DNA of 64,000 nt from DATJHM01 sp963777355 (lineage in GTDB: Bacteria > Chloroflexota > Ktedonobacteria > Ktedonobacterales > Ktedonobacteraceae): contig CAVZQK010000026.1 of NCBI GenBank assembly GCA_963777355.1, forward strand, positions 247,984-311,983, in the 5' to 3' direction. Positions 9,263 through 18,533 of the stretch are shown piece by piece. The number at the start of each line of letters is the position of its first letter. Position 1 is the stretch's first letter. Both the position numbers and the translations under genes were made by a program. The notes below the pieces were generated by a model, which saw nothing but the letters and a program-made list of their open reading frames with translations, searched no databases and was not told where the DNA came from.

Positions 9263-9395
9263 GAAATTTCCTCGTTTCTTTGTCGTATGGTAGCATCTTG
9301 ACTCAGGTGCTTTACTTGAGTATGCTCTATCTATGATGCCATGACCAGAGTCTTTTTATCATAGGTTTCTGACCACCAGGATAAGGAGCGCAAAC

Positions 9396-10276
9396 ATGCA
9401 TGAGAGTGAGCGTCGCCGGGCTCTCGCCGATTTTTTACGCAAACGGCGAGCGTGTCTGTCTCCGGTAGACGTCGGTTTGCCACCTGGTATGCGTCGGCGT
9501 ACTCCTGGACTGCGCCGCGAAGAGGTCGCGCAACTTGCCAATATTGGGACCTCGTGGTATGTCTGGCTAGAGCAGGGGCGCGATGTCCATCCCTCGGCGC
9601 AGGTGCTGAAAGTCTAGCCCGTGCGCTCAAGCTCACGTTGAACGAGCGCCGGCATCTGTTTTTACTTGCCGGGCAATCGCTTCCGCCTAACATCTCGGTT
9701 CTAGAAGAGAAGGTTGGCCCGGCGCTCCAGCAGGTATTGGATGATCTCAACCCCACTCCTGCATGTGTCATGGGGCGACGATGGGACTACCTGGCATGGA
9801 ATAGAGCGGCAGATGGCATCTTTACTCTTACAGATGCCCCACTCCCATATGGACGCAATCTGCTCTGGCGCGTTTTTACCAATCCCTTGCTGCGGCAACG
9901 CCCTGATCGGGAGCAGATGCTGCGCGGCTCGCTGGCGGAATTTCATACGGCCCTCGCGCGTTATGCTGGCGACGAGTATTTCGAGGAGTTAATCGAGGAG
10001 CTCAAGCGGGCCAGTGCCGAATTTCGTGACTGGTGGCCCCATCACGATGCCAGCAGCACGCTTGATATCTACAAAACCATAGAGCACGCAACGCTGGGTT
10101 ATCTGGAGTTTGAGAGCGTCACCTTGCAGGTGCCTGGCGATCCCGATATCAAGGTAGTGATCTATACCCCGCTTGGTGAGACACGCGCAAAATTGCAACG
10201 GTTTCAAGAGGTACAGGCTGTCTCTTCTATTAGAGAAAATTTACAAAATTTATTGTGTAGCCAGTTGCTGTTGTAG
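9396..10276 (+). CDS. XRE-family regulator with MmyB-like ligand-binding domain (one apparent frameshift)
   Basis: Residues 1-70 form a helix-turn-helix of the MmyB-like kind: RRALADFLRKRRACLSP, then PGLRREEVAQLANIGTSWY and WLEQGRD. The continuing part (LARALKLTLNERRHLFLLAGQ, then a PAS-like ligand-binding domain with LAWNRAADGIF and RVFTNP) lies in another frame. The break is at about 9609, where CTGAAAG reads as CTGGAAAG in the expected VLESLARAL, so one base is missing. AAGGAG precedes the ATG at 9396. The gene is divergent from the LLM oxidoreductases, a common arrangement for this family with short-chain or flavin-dependent oxidoreductases. The 3' end overlaps the next minus-strand gene by about 27 bases. 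Confidence 0.82.
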
Positions 10277-10495
10277 CCACCACTCTTTCTGAGCTTTTTC
10301 TAAAGGCAGAAGTTGGCGCTCGATCTGCGAGATCTGGTCCTGGAGTTGTTTTCGTTGCTGGTAAGGACCAAACAACTGACCGCCTTCGATCATCCTGCCG
10401 ACATTGTGAATCAGTCCGCGTTGAACGAACGAATCGAGTTCAAAGTAGTTTGAGCGCGTGTTGCCAATCTGATTATTCAAATCTCTGAGCTGCAT
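10250..10495 (-). CDS. small hypothetical coiled-coil protein
   Basis: About 81 aa and rich in Gln, Leu and Arg with heptad-like spacing (LRDLNNQIGNTR at the start; QQRKQLQDQISQIERQLLP near the end), so probably a short coiled coil. I prefer the ATG at 10495 because AAGGAG lies 6 bases upstream; an in-frame ATG at 10516 is also possible. Similar text continues upstream in the same frame (LYRDQIAQLRMQLKEL) until a stop, so this may be the surviving end of a longer coiled-coil gene. No family recognised. The gene overlaps the 3' end of the convergent regulator. Confidence 0.5.
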   Translation of the reverse strand: MQLRDLNNQIGNTRSNYFELDSFVQRGLIHNVGRMIEGGQLFGPYQQRKQLQDQISQIERQLLPLEKAQKEWWLQQQLATQ

Positions 10496-10647
10496 ACGCA
10501 GCTCCTTGAGTTGCATGCGCAGTTGCGCGATCTGGTCGCGATAAAGTATGAGAGAACCATCTTGAAAAAGTCATGATTTGCTCAAAATTGGGCGGCTTTT
10601 GATAGTTTCTTTAGAGATCTGTCATATGTAGATGCTTTTTCATCTCT

Positions 10648-11473
10648 CTATAATGAGGACGATCTCGTGATAAAGGGCTTCAGTTTTGGAAGTGCTTCCT
10701 GAAGTTGTGAACTGGTAGTGCCTGTTGCTCCTAAGATGGTGTAAATTCTTTCCAGAAAGTTGTCAGGCTTTATAGCGGAAGGAAGCAAGATCAGTGGCTA
10801 GTTTTTTCTCGCTGAGATAGTACGTTTCGTTGAGGGCATAGAGGATCTGAATGAGACAATGAATGGCCCGTGCCAGTGCTCCTGTGACCAGGTAGACCTC
10901 TCCTCGCGCGGCAGCCTTTGTGGTGTTATCGAGGGTAAATCTGGCTCGCCAGAGAAAGTCTTTGCAGATGGCCTGTTTGAGCTGAGGAGGGTAGTAGGCA
11001 ACTTTGGTTTTGAGCTGTGCAATAAGGTTGTCAGGGTCGTAGAGCGGGCGGCAGATGGCGGTCTCGGTGCAATACATAAAGTTGTGGAAGCCATAGGCGG
11101 GTTGCTGCCAGTAGTCGGAGCGGATGATACCTTGATTGCAGTCATCGAGCGTAGAAGAGACGAAATCAATGTTGCGATAGAGGAAATCCACGCGCTGACC
11201 CTGGATAGTCAACCAGGCACCACCGTTGACCCAGGGTCCCCAACCTCCTAGATCCGTAACAGTTGGGTTGGAGGTGTCGTTGAGCGTGTTGGCGATAGCG
11301 CGGATCTGGGGTATATTGAGCGGCTGACGCTCTTGATAGTACAGACCAATATCTATATCAGAGTCTGGTCGTTGCGTCCCACTGGCGTATGAGCCCCCCA
11401 AGACAAGGGATTTCAAACCCTGGACGGGCTTGAGTGCTGCGATAATCTGTTGTAAAAGCAGGTCATGTTGCAT
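10648..11473 (-). CDS. nucleotidyltransferase-domain protein (apparent frameshift near the C-terminus)
   Basis: Pol-beta superfamily nucleotidyltransferase. The GGSYASGTQRPDSDIDIG block (residues 26-43) carries the GGS and DxD metal-binding residues. A third acidic strand is probably RVDFLYR. The C-terminal half is helical, like the MNT/aadA-type helper domains. The uninterrupted frame stops at 10763 after SFRYKA. Shifting one base at the TTT near 10770 gives a continuing sequence (PDNFLERIYTILGATG, then an LQEALPKLK helix) to a stop at 10648, the kind of C-terminus this family has. Substrate unknown; relatives modify aminoglycosides or act as antitoxins of HEPN partners, but no HEPN gene is adjacent. 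Twenty-eight bases separate it from the next gene upstream. Confidence 0.75.
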
Positions 11474-11501
11474 ACGTTTCCTCTACCTGGTAGTGATTTA
11501 T

Positions 11502-12212
11502 TTAGGCGTCCGTATATCCGTTGCGCCAGCGTTCAATGGCGGCTTTAACAGTACTAATATACTGTGCCTCATCATTGTTGTCATTAGCTGGCGCGTAGAC
11601 GGGAATGATCTGGTCTACTGTAGAGAGGTGCCATGCTCCTACGTACTTCTCGGCAATGAGCTTGTACCAATCCTGAAAGCCTGCTTCCCAGGTAGGATAA
11701 GAGCGATAACCTTGATATTGCGGCTGTCCGGAGCTGGCCCGGATATTTCCCAGGGCGTGGGTGACGGTGGCGACTCCTTTGGTACCGAAGTTACTTTCTT
11801 CCAGAAAAAAGGCCAGAGCATAGGCGGGGTTAATGCCGTATTGCACGCCATAGTCATACAATACTTGTCCTTTTCCGCTTGCAGGGGAGTTGTAGGATGC
11901 CAGAACGCTATTGATAAATGCTGCATCAAGTGTGGGTTTACCCACGATGGTATAGACTTTTAGAGGGGGCAGGGTTGGAACTGGCGGGGGAGAGGTGGGG
12001 ACAGGGATAGGATCTGATTGAGAATGTGAGACGACGAGAGCGTAGAACGTGCCGCCGAGTGCGATCAGAGCACAAAGTGCCAATATACCGATAAGCGCGA
12101 GGCAGGTAAACAGTATTTTTGATGAGGAGCGGATTTTGGAAGGCGGCGGAGGATAGGGAGGAAAGGTCGAAATATGGGGAGGATAGGGTTGCGGGTAAGA
12201 AGGGTTTGACAT
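11502..12212 (-). CDS. membrane-anchored glucosaminidase/lysozyme-like protein
   Basis: 236 aa. A Pro/Tyr-rich cytoplasmic N-terminus (residues 1-28) is followed by one membrane helix (about 32-58, ILFTCLALIGILALCALIAL) and a Pro-rich spacer. The extracellular domain contains YGINPAYALAFFLEESNFGT and THALGNIRA. That is the glucosaminidase (PF01832-like) or lysozyme-like fold, in which the Glu of LEESNFG is the probable catalytic acid; ATWEAGFQDWYKLI-like segments complete it. Role: trimming peptidoglycan or another glycan outside the membrane. Same strand as the nucleotidyltransferase downstream, but no functional link is evident. Confidence 0.75.
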   Translation of the reverse strand: MSNPSYPQPYPPHISTFPPYPPPPSKIRSSSKILFTCLALIGILALCALIALGGTFYALVVSHSQSDPIPVPTSPPPVPTLPPLKVYTIVGKPTLDAAFINSVLASYNSPASGKGQVLYDYGVQYGINPAYALAFFLEESNFGTKGVATVTHALGNIRASSGQPQYQGYRSYPTWEAGFQDWYKLIAEKYVGAWHLSTVDQIIPVYAPANDNNDEAQYISTVKAAIERWRNGYTDA

Positions 12213-12554
12213 TGCTACTCATTCATCTTTCTATACTTAATAAAATTGCTTTAGGAGTTCGCCTGAGTATATATGCTGTTGTATATGTTACGGATCAGGT
12301 GGGAATGGGTTTTATTTTGCTGCTAGAAGTAGGATTATGTAGGATATTTCACCTTCCCTTAAAAATGTGTTCGGGAGAAGGCATTTCCTACCTGGTTTGC
12401 CCCAGAAAGTGGCTGGGAGAGAGCGGGGATATGGGAGAGAAGTCTTGTGCGTTTTCTTGGTATGCAAGAAAATGGTATGCTGAAAAAAGATCTCTTATGT
12501 CTTTACATAAAGACGTCATTATTGTGATGAAGAAGAAACCAGGAGTTTGGTATT
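12213..12554. other. intergenic region upstream of DoxX gene
   Basis: About 340 bases between divergent genes. A plus-strand open frame across 12119-12562 has no protein-like pattern and overlaps the glucosaminidase start, so I treat it as noncoding. The AGGAG at 12540-12544 is the ribosome-binding site of the DoxX gene. Confidence 0.4.
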
Positions 12555-12971
12555 ATGAATAGAAAGTCTCTGCAAAAAGAGTCTTTTGTATCGTTGTCAA
12601 CGTTTAAAAAACCTGCACGTATTGTGCTGGGTATCCTCTTTATGATCGCATCTAGTTTTCATTTTACCGCTTCAGAAGTCCAGCTGCGGCTGATCCCGCC
12701 CTTTCTGCCCTGGCGACGAGCTGCGCTCTACATCACCGGTGTCCTTGAGTTCCTGGGTGGTCTGGGCCTTTTCATTCCGCGTTATCAGCGTCTGGCGGGG
12801 CAGCGTTTAGCTCTCTTGATCGTTGCAATATTTCCTGCGAATATCTATCACACCTTTAAGCGGAAAGAATTTCAGGGTATGACGCGTTCGCCATTCTATC
12901 ATATAGTCAGATGGCCAATGCAAGGCCTGCTTATCTGGTGGGCGCTCTGGGCTAGCGAGAAAGAAGAGTAA
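12555..12971 (+). CDS. DoxX-family membrane protein
   Basis: 138 aa with about four hydrophobic helices. The conserved DoxX-type stretches are ARIVLGILFMIASSFHF, YITGVLEFLGGLGLF and LLIVAIFPANIYHTF. Members are small integral membrane proteins, some linked to respiratory quinol oxidases or redox stress; no specific function can be given. An acetyltransferase gene begins 9 bases after the stop, so the two are probably cotranscribed. Confidence 0.8.
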   Translation: MNRKSLQKESFVSLSTFKKPARIVLGILFMIASSFHFTASEVQLRLIPPFLPWRRAALYITGVLEFLGGLGLFIPRYQRLAGQRLALLIVAIFPANIYHTFKRKEFQGMTRSPFYHIVRWPMQGLLIWWALWASEKEE

Positions 12972-12980
12972 GAGAGTTTG

Positions 12981-13436
12981 ATGGAAGAAGGTTTGTCCAG
13001 GCAGAAACAGGTTGAAGGCATTCTTATCAATCTTCATATAGCCTCTAATCTACAATTGAGTTGTTGGCGAGAGACAGATTTTCCTGCGGTCCAGCGTCTT
13101 TCTGCGCTTGAGGGATGGACGACGCCTCAACGTAGGCCAGAAGAGAGTTTGTTAGCCTGGCAGCGTTCGTGGCCTACTCTGGTTGTTGTCAAAGAGGAGA
13201 GCGTGATTGGTTTTGTGCGCGGTATTACGGATGGGGAGGTGACGACTTATATTGCAGAGCTACTGGTTGATCCAGCTTATAGAGGGCAAGGGATTGGTCG
13301 TTTGTTGCTGGAGGCGTGTCATCTGCTCTATCCTCACACCCGCCTCGATCTGATTTCGACAGAGAAAGCCGGGGATTTTTATAAACACACGGGTTTTCGT
13401 TTTGTGGGGGAAGGTTTGCGTAAAAGTTACCGATAG
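12981..13436 (+). CDS. GNAT-family N-acetyltransferase
   Basis: About 151 aa. The acetyl-CoA-binding motif A is AELLVDPAYRGQGIGRLLLE, with the pyrophosphate-binding RGQGIG. Motif B follows, ending YKHTGFRFVGEGL. Acceptor unknown. An ATG at 12981 and a TTG at 12978 are both possible starts; I give the ATG. Probably in an operon with the DoxX gene. Confidence 0.85.
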   Translation: MEEGLSRQKQVEGILINLHIASNLQLSCWRETDFPAVQRLSALEGWTTPQRRPEESLLAWQRSWPTLVVVKEESVIGFVRGITDGEVTTYIAELLVDPAYRGQGIGRLLLEACHLLYPHTRLDLISTEKAGDFYKHTGFRFVGEGLRKSYR

Positions 13437-13475
13437 GAGTGTAAAGTAACTTCTTCGACGTCGATACTTAAACAT

Positions 13476-14319
13476 TTAAGGCTTCTTCAATGTCTCTTGC
13501 CATTTATCGGGAAAGAACTTTTTTGCTTTTTCAATCAGTTGATGTTCTAATTTTTCAGTAGGAGGAAGAGGTTTCTAGCTGAAAGCGAGGAGATTTCCAT
13601 AAAGCATTTTTTACTAATGGATAGTATTTTAATTGGCCTCCGCTGTCTCCATACCATTGAAATATAGTGCCGTATTCATCCTTTCCTACAAGACCTACCG
13701 CTTGAATCTCAGTTCCGTCTTTTTGTGTTTTAATTGGGTAATGCCAGAATAGGGTTCGTGGATCAGGTAAATAAACTGGAAATTGGAATAATTGATACCA
13801 ATTATTTTTTCCCCATTGAAGAACTAAGTAAGAGCTTTTGCTAAGATCAACTATTCCGCCGTTTTCAATGCTTACTGCATCATGCAATGATTTTATATGT
13901 TCAACAAGGGTAATGCCTGACTCTGTTGGTTTCTTTTTGTAAATTGTTTCGTCTATTCCTCTATCCTTGAGTCTCCCCCAAAATTTTTTTGCAGAATTTG
14001 CCAGTTCCATTGAGACACGGCCCTTTTTTACCTGATCTTTTATTGTTTTATCTATAGTATACTCAAGCTCTCCTCGCATTTTGCATGATATACCATAGGA
14101 ACTGCTTCCATCTTTTGGGGGAACTATCACATCAAATACATATTTGCTTTCCAACGCACGCCCTTCAAATGTAGCGGCAACTGCTCTTTCAAAATCTCTC
14201 CAACCTGGTGAGTATCCTTCATCGTTCTGACCTGAACCATCTTGATAGGTGCTTAAAATAAGGCGTAGCTTCTCAAATTGCTCATTTGTAGGAGATATAA
14301 TCAAATTAAATTCCCTCAC
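13476..14319 (-). CDS. putative restriction endonuclease paired with the Dam-type methylase (apparent frameshift near the end)
   Basis: No strong family match, but several things suggest a type II endonuclease. It is about 280 aa and lies in the same locus as an XRE regulator and a divergent DNA adenine methylase. It has a FERAVAATFEGRALESKYVFDVIVP segment followed by SYGISCKMRG, which looks like a PD-(D/E)xK core (FDV ... SCKMR). The uninterrupted frame ends at 13555 in SSSY. Removing one base of the TTT at 13572-13574 gives a coherent continuation (PLPPTEKLEHQLIEKAKK) to a stop at 13476. The start overlaps the upstream regulator by 14 bases, as in coupled genes. AT-richer than the surrounding genome, so probably acquired. 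Confidence 0.6.
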
Positions 14320-14645
14320 TTCCCTCTATTCCTCCTCTGATGGTCTCGTATTCATCATTCCCCAAAGATCGTGTTGCATTTATATCCTTTCTTTTCAGGA
14401 TTTCTAGGTCCAGTTCGTCCTTCAAAAGTTCGTCGGTAGTTATATTGAATAGACGGGCCAATCGAAGGACAAATTCTGCCGTTGGCGGCTTTTTTCCACT
14501 TTCCAACTCGCTGAATATATCCATGAGCCGTATAGCCCATAGAGAGCGCTAATTCTTAAAGGGTTAACTTTCGCTGCTTGCGCAGTGCTCGTAATTTTTC
14601 ACCAAAGCGTGTTATACTTTGTTTATTGTGTGTACTTTCTACCAT
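14306..14645 (-). pseudogene. XRE-type controller/regulator of the R-M locus, with a stop and a frameshift
   Basis: Three pieces read as one regulator. From the ATG at 14645: FGEKLRALRKQRKLTL, then a TAA at 14556-14558 where a Lys or Gln codon is expected. In the same frame follows ELALSMGYTAHGYI, the recognition helix. An extra base near 14513 then shifts the frame to SELESGKKPPTAEFVLRLARLFN and TTDELLKDEL, a standard XRE C-terminal half. The gene overlaps the endonuclease start. In comparable loci such a small regulator delays endonuclease expression (C protein). Two lesions in about 110 codons mean it is either really inactive or sits in poorly resolved sequence. Confidence 0.72.
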
Positions 14646-14681
14646 TAAAGTGGACAATTATTCTGATATATGATATTTATG

Positions 14682-14711
14682 TCTCTATAAGAGATCAAAT
14701 CGTGATATAAT
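14682..14711 (+). promoter_or_regulatory. candidate promoter and operator for the Dam-type methylase
   Basis: TATAAT lies at 14706-14711, 23 bases before the methylase ATG. TCTCT-ata-AGAGA at 14682-14694 is a small perfect palindrome across the expected -35 position. Such a site could bind the divergently encoded XRE regulator, though only a single copy is seen. The ribosome-binding site TAGGGAG is near 14721. Confidence 0.4.
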
Positions 14712-14733
14712 TACTGAAAAGTAGGGAGTTGAT

Positions 14734-15675
14734 ATGACGGTAAGCCTAATGGATGATAGCTATCAAATAATCAATAGTCCTTTCAAATGGGTTGGCGGTA
14801 AATCCCGACTGCGAAAGCAAATAGTGCAATTAATTCCTGAACATACGTGCTATATAGAGCTTTTTGCTGGTGCGGCCTGGGTATTATTTGGGAAGCAGTC
14901 CAGCAATGTTGAAGTATTGAACGATATAGACCAGGATTTAGTGAATTTTTTTCGTGTAGTCAAAGAGAAGCCAATGGAATTGCTTGCCTCCTTCAAATGG
15001 GAGCTAGTATCTCGCGCTGAATTTGATCGGCTAGCGAATTTAGACGTGTCAACGCTGACAGATATTGAACGCGCGCATCGATTTTACTATCTTATTATGG
15101 CTAGTTGGGGCGGTGAATTCCACTATCCTCGTTTTCAAACAAGTATTAACGACGGTGGACATGGTAACAGGTTATTTGGCGGATTGCAAACACTTGAACA
15201 ACGGATTATGCCGGTATATGAGCGCTTAAGAACGGTCATCATTGAGAATCTCGATTGGCAGGTCTTCTTTGATCGTTATAACCGTTCTGGAGCTTTTATG
15301 TATATTGATCCTCCCTATCCTGAAAATGGTTGCAATTATGGGCATAATATGCGTGAAAAAAGTGATCACGAACTGCTAGCAGCAAAGTTACAGCAAGCAG
15401 AGTGTAAATGGATGGTATCTTCCTATGATACTGATTTTATTCGGACATTATTTGCTGATTATACCATTATTCCGCTAGAATTTATGTCAGGTATGATGAC
15501 AGAAAAGCGTGGAAATACGCGAGTAGCAAACAAGGAAGTCGTGATTTTAAATTACCCTCTTCCCTCTATCCAGAACGAGACATCTATACAACCTGCTCGA
15601 AGGGTGCGGAAAGCGCGGAAAGTCCCCTCTGCCGAACAAAATACTTTGCTAGAAGAATTTGCTGGTGGCGATTGA
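14734..15675 (+). CDS. Dam-family DNA adenine methyltransferase (D12 class)
   Basis: N6-adenine methyltransferase of the D12/Dam class, 313 aa. It begins with the class landmark SPFKWVGGKSRL (residues 15-26), then SAM motif I as ELFAGAAWVLF and the acidic VEVLNDIDQDLVNFF. Motif IV is DPPY, in FMYIDPPYPENG. The C-terminal tail is basic (ARRVRKARKV). It diverges from the regulator and the endonuclease, giving a type II restriction-modification layout. Dam enzymes usually recognise GATC-like or other short sites; the specificity cannot be read from sequence. Lower G+C than its neighbours suggests horizontal acquisition. Confidence 0.9.
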   Translation: MTVSLMDDSYQIINSPFKWVGGKSRLRKQIVQLIPEHTCYIELFAGAAWVLFGKQSSNVEVLNDIDQDLVNFFRVVKEKPMELLASFKWELVSRAEFDRLANLDVSTLTDIERAHRFYYLIMASWGGEFHYPRFQTSINDGGHGNRLFGGLQTLEQRIMPVYERLRTVIIENLDWQVFFDRYNRSGAFMYIDPPYPENGCNYGHNMREKSDHELLAAKLQQAECKWMVSSYDTDFIRTLFADYTIIPLEFMSGMMTEKRGNTRVANKEVVILNYPLPSIQNETSIQPARRVRKARKVPSAEQNTLLEEFAGGD

Positions 15676-15710
15676 TGTGTAATACTTTGTGCTTACCAGC
15701 ATTCTTAAAG

Positions 15711-15770
15711 AAAGTGACTTAGAACCATCTCGGTTTCATGACAACCTCAGAGGTAGCTCTAAGCCACTTT
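15711..15770. other. imperfect inverted repeat after the methylase gene
   Basis: AAAGTGACTTAGA (15711-15723) pairs with TCTAAGCCACTTT (15758-15770), with one mismatch and a 34-base loop. It lies between convergent genes. It could be a terminator-like structure or the remnant of a mobile-element end; there is no T-tract. Confidence 0.4.
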
Positions 15771-15790
15771 GTGGATACTGTTAGTGCAGA

Positions 15791-16343
15791 CTAGTTGTCG
15801 TCCTCCTCTTCGGCGGGAGAGGCGGTAGAGGAAAGAACGGTTTGCCCTACCGTGCTTGTATCGTCGGCATCTTCTGGACTGGGGCCGAGCTGTTTGGGTT
15901 CTACCTCCTCTATGGTGTAGGGCATAGAGACATAATGTGAAAGGGCCAGGAGAGCGAGATATTTCCTGGTCAGGGAAGGGGACCAGCACACGGGCCAGGT
16001 CCAGGTCTCGCAGGAGTTTTGTGCCTTTGGGGGGCGGAAACGAGATCAGATAGGTGTCTGTCTGCTGCGCGATCTGAATTGAGCGTGCGGTGGGTGCTGT
16101 ACGGATGATGAATTTTGTGCGCATCGTTTCTTGCGCAAACTTTTTCCGCTCCATCTGGGCCAGTACGCCTTCCTGAACGAGAAGGTCCTGAAATGCTTCA
16201 TCATTTTTCCAGAGTACCTGTGCCCATGTTGTCAGGGCGCTGGTTGCCTCTATATCGTGTGTGCCCCAGTTCTTTTTCTGATTTAAAATCTTTGCTATGT
16301 CTATCTTTCTATAACTTGTTTGTGAAAAACTCTTTTTTAGCAA
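15791..16343 (-). CDS. hypothetical protein (one apparent frameshift)
   Basis: Not recognised. The frame opens with TTG at 16343, since an in-frame stop lies just upstream. The N-terminal 130 residues are mixed and charged (KIDIAKILNQKKNWGTHD; TTWAQVLWKNDEAFQDLL). At the TTT around 15962-15964 one base appears to be inserted. Removing it joins VPFPDQE to YLALLALSHYVSMPYTIEE and a highly acidic tail ending SPAEEEDDN. The restored protein is about 184 aa and probably cytosolic. It sits between the restriction-modification locus and the RecQ operon, convergent with the methylase and divergent from RecQ. Confidence 0.6.
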
Positions 16344-16475
16344 GAGAAGTAATAATTATGTTTAGGTTATAAAGCGGTTTTAAATTCATATGATTGACAG
16401 AGCATTTCTTGAGGCTGTACAATACTTAAAAGTGTAAGAGTGTTTTTATGTAGTAATAATGAAAAGGTGTATGTG

Positions 16476-18523
16476 ATGGGCGAAGAAAATGTGCTACCGA
16501 ACTATCCTCTAGACCAACTTCTCGCTGAACGCTTCCATATCTCCACAGGCTTTCATTCAGGACAACGTGAAATAATAGGCTTACTTATAGGGAGAAAACG
16601 TGTACTGGCTATTCAGCATACAGGTTGGGGAAAATCTCTTTGCTATCAGATGGCGAGTTTATATTATCCATCTCTTACGATAATTTTTTCACCACTCAAA
16701 GCGTTAATGCGTGATCAATACCAAAAGTGTAATGATGTTTATGCAATTTCATCTGCTATTGTCAGTTCAGAATTTTGAAGAAGCTAAGAATGAGGTAACG
16801 TTAAAAAGAGCAGTCGCGGGCGAAGTAAAGTTACTTTTTATTGCACCTGAACGCTTGAGTAATGAGCTATGGCAGCGTTATGTTCCGCAAATGAAAATTA
16901 GTATGATTGTAATTGATGAAGCTCATTGTATTTCTACATGGGGGCATGATTTTCGTCCGCATTATCGTAGGATAGTAACACTTCTCGGAGCGCTCCCAGA
17001 AAACATCCCTGTACTTGCTCTTACTGCAACAGCTAATCAGAGGGTTGAAGAAGATATTTTACAGCAAATAGGTAGCGATGTATCTGTAGTGCGTGGAACA
17101 ATGCGACGTGCTAATTTGGTGCTTGAAGTAGTGCAGGTGAAAAAAAATACGGAAAAACTTGCTTATCTTGCAACGATGATTTCGCATTTTCCTGGAACAG
17201 GGATTATCTACACCGCTACAAAGAAAGAAGCTGAGTTTGTGGCTGCTTTTCTGCAACGACAGAATATTTCATCTGATTACTACCATGCAGAAAGAGGAGA
17301 TGAGCTGCGAGCAGACCTTGAAAAGAAATGGAAAGAATAATCAATATAAAGTTATATGTTCTACAAATGCGTTGGGGATGGGTATTGACAAGCAAGATGT
17401 ACGCTTTATTGTGCATTATCAAATACCAGCCTCACCTATTTATTACTACCAGGAGATGGGAAGGGCTGGCCGTGATGGAGCCGTTGCCAGATGTATTCTC
17501 CTCTATGATCCCGCAGATCTTGGAATCCAGAAATATTTTATAGATAATGCACGCCCTGAAAGTAAGAAGTATGAGACTGTAATTTCCTGTTTGGAGGGAA
17601 ATAGTAAGGGTATACGCGAAAGTGATATTATGCGTGTTACAGGCATAGCTCAGAATGCAATGCGTATTATTCTTGCGGATCTGGAGGATCAACATATTAT
17701 AGAGCGTACAAAAGCAGGTTCTAGGCTTCTTCCCTATGCGAATAAGCCTGTATTTGCGGATTATGATATTGTGCGTTCACATAGGCTACAGGAGCTACAG
17801 GCTATACAAGATTATGCTTTAATGAAGAAATGCTATATGGACTACCTTGCTACTTATCTTGGAGATGATAGCTCCAATAGTATGTGTGGAATGTGTGGGA
17901 ACTGTCGTCCTGATTTATTACCAGCTTTCACTGCCTCAGAGAGAATACTAGAAATGGCAAAGATTTTTGAAGATAAGTGGCTGCCTTATATCGAAAAACG
18001 AGGAACAGTAAAGGCACCAGAACATGAGGCAGGTTGGTCATTGTCCTATCATGGAAATAGTAAGATTGGTCTCCTGGTACGTGCTTCTAAGTATGAAGGA
18101 GCAGGATATTTTCCTGAAGAATTGGTAGACCGAACAGTGAAAGTAGTATGTGCCAAATACCCAATAGAAGTAATTAGCGGTATAGTAAGTATACCACCAA
18201 CCAGAAGTGGAATATTAGTGGAAAATTTTGCTCGTCGGGTAGCTGAAAAGTTAGCAATACCATACCTTTCTGTGGTAAGAAAAACACGGGCAACACAGGA
18301 GCAAAAACAGCTATCAAATAAAATTCAGAAAAAAGACAATGTGAAAAACGCCTTTGAAGTGGTAGAATCAGTACAGGTTGTTGGTTGTGCGCTTCTATTA
18401 ATTGACGATATCTACGATTTTGGTTATATGGTACGTGAGATGGGAAAGACATTAATGCAGGCTGGAGCTAGTGCTGTATATCCTTTCACAATTACACGTA
18501 CTATGCATTCTGATGATGTGTGA
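16476..18523 (+). CDS. RecQ-family helicase fused to a C-terminal phosphoribosyltransferase-like domain (two apparent frameshifts)
   Basis: ATP-dependent 3'-5' DNA helicase. Motifs in order: GQREII near the N-terminus, Walker A HTGWGKSLCYQ, DEAH in VIDEAHCISTWGHDFRPHY, TALTATAN, STNALGMGIDK, and motif VI QEMGRAGRDG. The RecQ zinc module follows (CYMDYLAT, then CGMCGNC). The last about 170 residues are not RecQ-like: VSIPPTRSGILVENFARRVA and LLLIDDIYDFGYMVREMGKTL form a ComF-like phosphoribosyltransferase with its PRPP-binding DD motif. Frameshifts: an extra T in the TTTT at 16773-16776, and one base near 17338 (KKWKE to NQYKVICSTNALG). Start ATG at 16476, with AAAAGG upstream. The DprA-like gene begins 10 bases after the stop. 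Confidence 0.85.
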
Positions 18524-18533
18524 GGAGTATCTG

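Noticed and set aside
12119..12562. 147-codon plus-strand open frame
   Set aside because: Overlaps the glucosaminidase start and the DoxX start; no coding pattern.
15711..15770. Inverted repeat as an insertion-sequence end
   Set aside because: No transposase and no target-site duplication seen; a hairpin between convergent genes is simpler.
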